The position numbers and the translations under genes are program-made. From positions 1 through 25,536 of the forward strand of contig ATSW01071691.1 in assembly GCA_000444245.1 (NCBI GenBank): a DNA stretch of 25,536 nucleotides. Direction: 5' to 3'. The notes beneath the pieces are model-generated. The model saw only the letters and a list, made by a program, of their open reading frames with translations. It had not been told where the DNA came from and did no database searches. Positions 18,909 through 25,536 of the stretch are shown here, piece after piece. The stretch's first letter is position 1, and each line of letters begins with the position of its first letter. Source of the stretch: Botryllus schlosseri. Taxonomy: Eukaryota; Chordata; Ascidiacea; Stolidobranchia; Styelidae.

Positions 18909-19270
18909 GATGTCGTGTGTGTAATAAGACATCGTAATGCAAATCAGAAATTCCGAGATGTTCATATTATCTTGACCCCTGTGTTTTTCAATAGCTACAG
19001 AAATACAAACAGTGTGACAGGTTTCTGCTGTGTTGACATTCATCCAGGAAGCATTTTGTTGCCTAAATTAACGCAGTGTGCTCGAGGTCAAAACTGTGCC
19101 GTATTTATGATTCACAGCACGAAACCCACTTCCGTGAACAGTAATATTTGTAGAAGTTCTCAATTTAGACATTTTCAACTCATGATCACGCGTATTTTGC
19201 GGATTACTTCAAAATCTAACTTCCTCGTTCTACAGGTTTTGTTACCAGTTACTTTTAGCAAGGCGACAAC

Positions 19271-20128
19271 ATGGACGCTGTTTCATTGCTCTTCGCTATA
19301 TTGAAATTAACTGCATTGTTTATGGCAGTTAAAAGTTCAGCCGGTGAGTTGATTTGTGTACCTTGATATTTTGCTAATATTCTGCTCAATGTGAGCCTCC
19401 AATGGATGTTTAACAATTAGAACACGATATTCATCATCTTTATTCAAATTTAAATTTACTCATCAATATAGTAGATTAGTAAAAACTGTTTAGCACCAGC
19501 ATTCTTAACCTTCTTTTTTGCGTGAATCCCTATTTTGGGATGGTTGCGAGTATCCTTTTCGAACATTTCTTGAGCTGCACAACCAGAGAAAAAGTCTGAT
19601 TGCTATGCCGCCACTGAAAGGGTCAGCGATCGCGACCTGTGTTCAAATAAATACCAATATTTTCAATGAAATGCAGTATTGAAGATATATACATTGGACT
19701 TTCATGAACCCTGTAAAGTAGTCCTTTGTGTTTGATGAACCAAAATTCATGGAATTTCAGTAACCTTTTCGGGAACAATGGGTGTCCAACTCTCCATATC
19801 TTATAGCCTTACACCGATATTCACCGAAAATCGGGCATGGTCGGTCGCTGAATGAACCGAAATTTCAAGATCGGTCTCTTACCGATTTAGTGTACAGTAC
19901 TTGATATAGCATTTGTATCGATTTTAGTTAAATAGGCTATTAACCCTTTCAGGCCAAACTTGCAGTCGAAGCTACGTCAATGGACGCTGGATCACGTCTG
20001 AGAATTGCGAGGTGAAGAGAAGGAGATACATTATTGATGTGATACACGTGTCATTGGCGAAAGAGAACTTTCCCGGACCGGTATTTCAAGCAGCAATGTT
20101 CCACTTGGTAGTAATCGTTAAACAATAA
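19271..20128 (+). CDS. Start of a secreted-protein gene: signal-peptide exon plus Sushi-like second exon
   Basis: Exon 1 (19271-19343) starts in a strong context (caacATGG) and encodes 24 residues: M-D-A-V, a hydrophobic core (SLLFAILKLTALFMAV) and a small-residue cleavage region KSSA. It ends with one base of a glycine codon before a GTGAGT donor (phase 1). Exon 2 follows acceptor taaccctttcag and starts at 19953 in phase 1. It reads GQTCSRSYVNGRW, then ITSENCEVKRRR, which matches the C-terminal half of a Sushi/CCP module (C, then G-x-W, then C-E). The frame stays open to TAA at 20126-20128. If it is used to that stop the product is a small 82-residue secreted protein. Otherwise a donor at 20012 (GTGAAG) or 20081 (GTATTT), both phase 0, would lead to further exons beyond the window. 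The intron is 609 nt. No TATA box was identified. The signal exon is well supported; exon 2 and its end are less certain. Confidence 0.55.
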
Positions 20129-20598
20129 GGGGTTTTGAGTGATAGATTAACTTATGACATGTAGTGCGAAAATATACGATATTTAGTTATGGCTGCAAGT
20201 AAATTTTGTATTAGTATTAAAAGATGTAGGTTGTAATATGATCAGACACGGTCAATATGGCGACTCAGTTAGACGTGACAACTTAGAAGTAGCAATTTTC
20301 AAGATATATCCATATTTATTCAAATTGAAGCAGAATACATAGTTCTGAAAAACAATCAAGAGACAAGTATAATACTTTAAGCAATGAAACGAGTAGACCA
20401 TTTTCCAACTAGAAGGGTGCATCTTCTTGTTAAACGCAAAACGACCATCGACACGATATATGGGTGTATATTCCGAAAGTACATTCAGTTACCGCGATAA
20501 ACGGCCTCTTTCGTTGAGATGTATGATAATTTCACCAATTCCAGGCAATAGGAGCACATCTCCAAACTACTTTCTACTTTACAAAATACTAACGATAT
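20129..20598. other. Gene-free stretch, nothing recognised
   Basis: Possible intron or 3' flank of the secreted-protein gene; no supported feature. Confidence 0.4.
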
Positions 20599-20606
20599 AA
20601 TGTTAG
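20599..20606. repeat. 8-bp target-site duplication, left
   Basis: AATGTTAG here is repeated exactly at 21014-21021. Confidence 0.88.
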
Positions 20607-21013
20607 TTAGGGTTACCATATTTAGGAAATCTGAAAAGAGGATACTTTTTAAAAAAATTCAGACTTACAACAATGGAGTGAAATCAGGAAAAAAGGGTCA
20701 CTTTTACTCTGTGGTTGGTTGACTAAAAAAAAGTCATTTTTCCGACTCGACTCCAGAAATACATACTTTTGTTGACTTTTCCGTTGGTCGATTAAGGTCA
20801 ATTTTCCTGCTCAACTTTTGAAATACCTGCCGGAAAGTTACTTGAGTACTGATTTCATATTACTCAGTCAAATTTTAGCCTATATTTAACCACAATTTTC
20901 AAACTAGAGGACAAATTTTTTAAAATGAGGACATTTTTGCGTCCTCCGAGTACACTTTCAAAAAAGTCAAAAGTGAGGACATGTCCTCTTAAAACAGAAC
21001 GTATGGTAACCCG
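20607..21013. mobile_element. hAT-type MITE with GGGTTACCATA ends, copy 2 (407 bp)
   Basis: The left end is TTAGGGTTACCATAT and the right end is GTATGGTAACCCG, an inverted repeat of about 12 bp. Exact 8-bp duplications (AATGTTAG) flank it. It shares ggaaatctgaaaagagga and the gaggacatgtcctctt region with the element at 10479-10812, which lies in the opposite orientation. Non-coding. Confidence 0.92.
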
Positions 21014-21021
21014 AATGTTAG
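21014..21021. repeat. 8-bp target-site duplication, right
   Basis: Exact copy of 20599-20606 (AATGTTAG). Confidence 0.88.
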
Positions 21022-21641
21022 TAGCTTAACAGTATTGACAGCATCCCACTATGATATCATAGTGTAGCGTACAGATGGATGAGCTTGACAGACATCGGTC
21101 GACCGACCTCGTTTCAACACGATTAGGAAAATGGACTAGACACGGATGCAAAAAGTCATAGTAGTTTGACTAACGCACGCATTGTCTATGTGGTACAGAT
21201 ATTGTTTTGAAATAACAAGACTGTTTCAATGAATGCACTCATGGCGTAAGTAATTCAAACACATATATTAATATTCGTTTTATGAAAGCTAAAGGGGTGT
21301 GGTACTAAAATTGGCGAGAAAAACTGCTCTAAGCCAACACATTGAAGGAGTAAAGAGTGTATAAGCATGACTCATGAGCCTGCGTGCACAGTCGCGCCCA
21401 TTTTGAAAAGAATCGACTCTAGCATTCTGCACCTGATCTTCACGACTCAACTTACTAAAATAGAGTCATCGATTATACCAGTGGTCTACAATGAAAAACT
21501 CCCGGTGTCGATTCCGTTATCATTGCATCTATACTTTGTCGTGTGATAACCTGTGGATTGCTCTTTGTTCTGAATCCCTATTAAATATCCTAAAGTTTTA
21601 ACCAATTTAAACACGAGAACGCTGTTGTCGGATTCAGTGAA
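21022..21641. other. Gene-free stretch with one perfect palindrome
   Basis: CACTATGATATCATAGTG (21047-21064) is a perfect 18-bp palindrome. Nothing else was recognised. Confidence 0.4.
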
Positions 21642-22864
21642 ATTACCTCAACGAGAAACCGTTGAAATAACTTTTGAACTCGAAAAGTAAATGACAATAT
21701 TATTTGTTTTACTAGTTCAATCTTCCTCATTCTTCTGTCACTCACGAATATTGGTGATGCGATGGCCACATGCATCCCTCGCTGTGGTTACGGCGATGTG
21801 CAATCAATGTATTTATCTTTTCAAGGGCGAATTATCAATTGAAAGTATCATGAGTGACTTGAAAAAACGTGCGGAAAAAGAACACGTTGAAGCTCCACAG
21901 TCAGGTAAATACTCCACTGCTGGTATCTTAGTCTCAGGCCATATTATCAATTACACATATCATACATGTTTGGAGCACTAAATCGCAACTTGATCCTATT
22001 CCATGTTTGTGGACCTGTATTGAGGGATTGTCCGTTACAACATACGAAATATTTAAAAATGGAAACGATAAATAAGTTTGCTGCATTTCTCATACACAGG
22101 TATTTAGTGGTTCACGCATTTGAAAAAGCGACAAAAATTTGAGCGAATCCAGCGCCACACATCGTGAAAAAAATTAGCTATGTTAGTGCGGAGCGGTCAA
22201 ACAGTTGCGTTACATTGCACAATTTTGTTCAACATGAATTGTTTTGGAAATTCATTGATGTTACTGCAATTCCACTTCGTATGATATGTTTAATGTACGA
22301 AACTTTTCTATTGTGCCCAACACGCCAATTAATGGATTCCTTTTTTCTTGTGACCGACTTGTTGCTGGATTTCACTACCGCAGTAAACAACAACACTGTA
22401 GTTGCGAAACGTGACCTTAATTGCGATAGGAACATTTATAAACATTTATCCTTATTTTTTTGTCACAACTTGCCTGATCGAACGGCTCATGTGTTAAAAT
22501 AGCCTACCCAACAACATGCCCTTGGAAATCTACGAATAATTCACAGAATAATTGTGTGAAGGGTAGATAATTTTGACGGAAGAATTTCGGCAAATAATAC
22601 ATACAACAAACAATAGCTATGGTGTGGGCCATAACCTAAATTTATGCTTTTCTTAACACACACATTGGGAACCATTGCTTTGATTGGTGGATTTATTCAT
22701 CGCTTTCTAAACTTCCAGCATCGCTCCGAAATCGTGATAAAAAATTAATACCATAAAGTCATCTATCACGTCTGTAAATTGGAAGGAATAATTCATGGAA
22801 CGTTTTTGGTCTCTTTCATTCCCTCCTCACTGACTTTAAAACTGAATAATAGATGTATAAGTGA
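21642..22864 (+). repeat. Duplicated ~1.2-kb segment, copy 2
   Basis: Same-strand duplicate of 1937-3138. In this copy a frame from ATG at 21691 opens with a signal-peptide-like stretch (MTILFVLLVQSSSFF) and runs to a possible phase-1 donor (TCAG before GTAAAT at 21905). Copy 1 is broken in that frame, and the ten or so differences downstream all alter the protein. A second frame at 22164-22502 (112 codons) is interrupted twice in copy 1. I therefore treat the segment as non-coding, with the caveat that a young gene in copy 2 alone is not excluded. Just past its end, an acceptor-like ccttttgcag (ending 22879) lies where copy 1 has the acceptor of exon B. Confidence 0.8.
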
Positions 22865-22962
22865 ATAGGCCTTTTGCAGGACTTCGATCACGTGACTAGG
22901 TCGCATAGCAACCACAAAGTGGTTAGCAAGCTACTTTCTCGCGCACCTGCTTCAGTGCTAAA

Positions 22963-23131
22963 TATCGCATATTGTACTGTTGATTTCTGGTTGTAAACGT
23001 TTCGGAAATTTGTTGTAGAAGTCATCATATTCACCTATGCTAGATGTCAATCCTGTACAAAACATATAGAATGATATCGTCAGAATTACGCAGAAATCCG
23101 TCGTTAACGTAGCCGTATTTCGGATACAGTG
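22963..23131 (+). repeat. Inverted repeat, left arm
   Basis: It carries tatcgcatattgtactgttg, gtttcggaaatttgttgtag and cgtcagaattacgcagaaat, all found in reverse complement at the right edge of the window. On the minus strand it contains the end of an open frame (DGFLRNSDD, stop at 23040). The right arm has the same frame end and stop but an earlier in-frame stop. Confidence 0.88.
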
Positions 23132-24379
23132 TATTATCGTTTTCGGGCTGTAAACGTTTTATATAAAACGCAAGTGTCATGGAAATGCGCAATGATTCAA
23201 ATAAGTTTGATGTCTTCGATTCATGAACTATGTAAACTCCTTGCGTCAAAATGATCGACATTGTAGCCGTTATTTGGTAGTCAACTATGATTTATGACAC
23301 AAAATTCGACATTTCTGGACATTGACTGTGTGATATTTATTGCAGCATTAAGTTGGGTGTGGATAGTATACTATACTATAGTTGTATTTTAGTGGTAGTG
23401 TGTAATCATTGCAGCATTTGATGGTTGATATCGATTGCAATATATATAGGATACGGTACTGCTATTTTTAAGCCTAGAGACAATGACTGCCAGTGCCAGT
23501 AAGTTGATCTGTTAGGAATTCATGCCATGTGCTACATACTATATATATATTAAACATCCTATGCTATTGTATGGCTTCTCAGTTAAACAATTCAAAATAC
23601 TTGGACCTCTACACCTATATTACAAGTTATTGATCATTCTGTCATGCTGCCAAGTGCTACTACCCGAAGAAAAATGATCATCAGCTCCAATTGAGGGTGA
23701 AACAAACTGTCTCAAGGCCTGGATTACTTGATTGATTGCCTGGATTGGTTTACTTCACTCTTTGGCACAGTGCAAATATCTTGAGTTTCAAGACATGGCT
23801 ATACCACATGTATACGAATTAATGATCTGATGGATTATCCCAAGAGAGCCGAACATAGGCAACTAAGAAATTGATGATGCCCTCGTCAAGAATTCAGCCT
23901 GGAGCCAATTATTATCACCACATAAAATTCGGTCATGCAGAAGAAGGCAGCGTGGTTTCATGCCAACAGAAAATGTCAGCAGATGATCTGGCCACTGACT
24001 AACTGTCTTGAACTTCTTTCCCGATGTTGATGTCTGCTTTGAAAATGATATTTCATTTGTGTGCAGCAAGACAAGCGCTCTTCCGTAGATGCTATGAATC
24101 TGTCTAGATAAGTGGCTATGGAGGTAGATGAAAATACATAGGCATAAGAGTCTCGGCAGTTATTGAACTTGATAAGGTTAAGATGCATTTCTCTTCAACT
24201 AATTCTTATGCTCTGGGTATCGAATGCACAAAAATTAATAAATTGCACTTCTTTCCAAGGTTATTTGTAAATTCAATTAATCAAAGAATATCATAAGTTC
24301 AGAATATTACGGAGTCAATGCAAAAGAAACAATGTTCGCCGTCTTTAGAGGATGTTACCGAGTTGGTTGAACCAATACA
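23132..24379. other. Interior of the inverted-repeat element, no gene recognised
   Basis: Minus-strand frames of about 70 codons at 23863-24188 overlap in two phases and show no known motif. No exon could be supported. Confidence 0.4.
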
Positions 24380-24895
24380 CAGAGGGGGTCAGCAACGAAG
24401 TACTATTTTACCTGAGTACTAGCGTCATTATGAGTTAGGGCTACTTCCACTTCTACTTGACACTTTTTAGGTAATACTTTTTTGTCAGGTTTGGGATTTT
24501 GTCAACTAGAAAGTAGCTTTGGCGCATGATTGCATCCCATTCAAGCGTGAGGTTGTCATAACAACTGGGCAAAATAGCCCCAGTACCATGGTGACTAAAT
24601 TAATTTTTGAAAATTGCACATATTTGTGGTGTCATCACCCTTTTGCGTTGATCAAGAAGATGCAACATGAAATGATTACAGTTGTCACGTGGCATTAATT
24701 TCTACAACTAAGGGACCCTGAACCAAATCTACTTCATGTAACGAATTTCTTGACTACTTTTCAGAAATTCATTTCTATTTCCACTTGAAGTACTTTGGAC
24801 ATGTCCTGGAAGTAATTAGTGCTACTTGTACTGGAGTATAAATTGAGGCATTACTTCTACTCGGTTCCCAACAATGACCACGTTGACCTCCTCTG
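24380..24895. mobile_element. hAT-like MITE with agtact-rich subterminal motifs (516 bp)
   Basis: The left end CAGAGGGGGTCAGC and the right end read inward, CAGAGGAGGTCAAC, match at 12 of 14 positions. Short motifs such as cgaagtactatt, cttccacttctact, cttgaagtactttgg and ttacttctactcgg line both sides, as in the outer element at 14.05-17.6 kb. Flanking octamers (ccaataca and ggaatagg) do not support a duplication. It lies inside the inverted-repeat element. Confidence 0.5.
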
Positions 24896-25370
24896 GGAAT
24901 AGGATGACCGATATTGTCACTGCGTTTGAGCTGCTCTAAGAGTTATTTGATCATTACTTCCCTTAGTTCGCTAAATAGCGCACAAGTGTGACATCAACTA
25001 TTTATCAAAATCGCGGGTGATTTGCCAAATCCAGTTCAATCGCAGTTGTGAAGTAGTGCTAATAAGATCGGCATTGTATAACACAACAATAAAGTGCACT
25101 GCTTTGCTTAGTCTTGATGGCAGGTTCTCCTAAAAGATACTTCCGATGTGTTCAGCGACATTTGTTTTATAGCAGCACGCCAGCACCCAAACCAGCAGAC
25201 AGTATATCCTGATCCTTGCGGGTCCCGACTGCTTCAGTCATATCTTCCATCCAAAATCAGGCTCCACAACAGACAAATAGTTCTGCTTGATCTAAAAAAT
25301 ACTCTTACCAGAATGTAAACCAATCGCTTTACTTCAAATGCATAGTTTAAGTACATATGATCAGAGCAGA
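24896..25370. other. Gene-free interior, nothing recognised
   Basis: Sequence between the MITE and the right inverted-repeat arm without a supported feature. Confidence 0.4.
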
Positions 25371-25536
25371 GTACCGTAATACGACTACGCTGCCGATGGA
25401 TTTCTGCGTAATTCTGACGATAACATTCTAAATGCTTTGTACATGATTGACATCTAGCATAGGTGAATCTCTGATGACTTCTACAACAAATTTCCGAAAC
25501 GTTTACAACCAGAAATCAACAGTACAATATGCGATA
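25371..25536 (-). repeat. Inverted repeat, right arm (truncated by window)
   Basis: Reverse complement of 22963-23131. Landmarks are gatttctgcgtaattctgac, ctagcataggtgaat and ccgaaacgtttacaaccag. The match is still good at base 25536. Confidence 0.88.

Larger units (their letters stand above)
22866..25536. mobile_element. Element or rearrangement bounded by long inverted repeats, right end outside window
   Basis: Arm 22963-23131 is repeated in reverse complement at about 25371-25536 and the match runs to the last base of the window, so the right arm continues outside. The arms agree at roughly 85-90% of positions. Homology between the two 1.2-kb duplicates stops near 22864, just outside the left arm, as expected if something inserted there; the exact left end (22866-22962) is not determined. 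The interior holds no transposase that I can recognise, and one MITE (24380-24895). It could be a non-autonomous DNA transposon with long terminal repeats or an inverted duplication. Confidence 0.6.

Noticed and set aside
18915-19304. 129-codon frame overlapping the signal exon
   Set aside because: It lies in a different frame from the signal peptide, has no motif and crosses the better-supported start at 19271.
22164-22502. 112-codon frame in the second duplicate
   Set aside because: The same frame is interrupted twice in the first duplicate and most changes between copies alter the protein, so it is probably non-coding.

Overview
This is eukaryotic, intron-rich, A+T-rich nuclear DNA. There are no bacterial-style operons, and nearly all of the sequence is introns, intergenic DNA and decayed transposons. 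The one unmistakable host protein segment is a C-terminal pentraxin domain encoded by a single phase-1 exon (8363-9009, +). Small phase-1 exons, a Penelope-like retroelement, a tRNA-derived SINE family and many hAT-type MITEs fit an invertebrate, perhaps an invertebrate deuterostome such as an ascidian. That assignment is inference and no species can be named.

Layout. 1-735: the end of a ~300-bp tandem array that enters from outside the window. 1937-3138: first copy of a ~1.2-kb duplicated segment (second copy 21642-22864, same strand). 3151-9020: probable 3' part of a secreted or cell-surface gene. It has two candidate 72-nt Ser/Thr-rich phase 1-1 exons (3151-3222, 4910-4981), a 623-bp palindromic hAT MITE in one intron, an antisense Penelope-like element (about 5340-6604) in another, a decayed pentraxin pseudo-exon (7316-7540), a possible alternative terminal exon (7866-7939) and the pentraxin exon. 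9110-18908: a transposon-dense zone with four copies of one tRNA-SINE, several hAT-like MITEs with recognisable ends and in some cases 8-bp target-site duplications, a long RNA-type hairpin (10838-10975) and a nested stack of hAT elements around 14.05-17.6 kb. 19271-20128: start of another secreted-protein gene, with a signal-peptide exon ending in phase 1 and a second exon resembling the end of a Sushi/CCP module. 20607-21013: another hAT MITE. About 22.87 kb to the window end: an element or rearrangement bounded by inverted repeats of about 165 bp or more, running off the right edge.

How the parts may fit together. The signal exon ends in phase 1, both Ser/Thr exons are 1-1, and the pentraxin exon starts in phase 1. 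This is the usual design of a shuffled extracellular mosaic protein. The 1.2-kb duplication lies just upstream of the Ser/Thr exon in the first locus and downstream of the signal exon in the second. I infer two tandem paralogous loci with a period near 19.7 kb: the first has lost its 5' end to the left edge and the second its 3' end to the right edge. The exon models, apart from the pentraxin exon, rest on splice-site and phase logic only and need transcript evidence.
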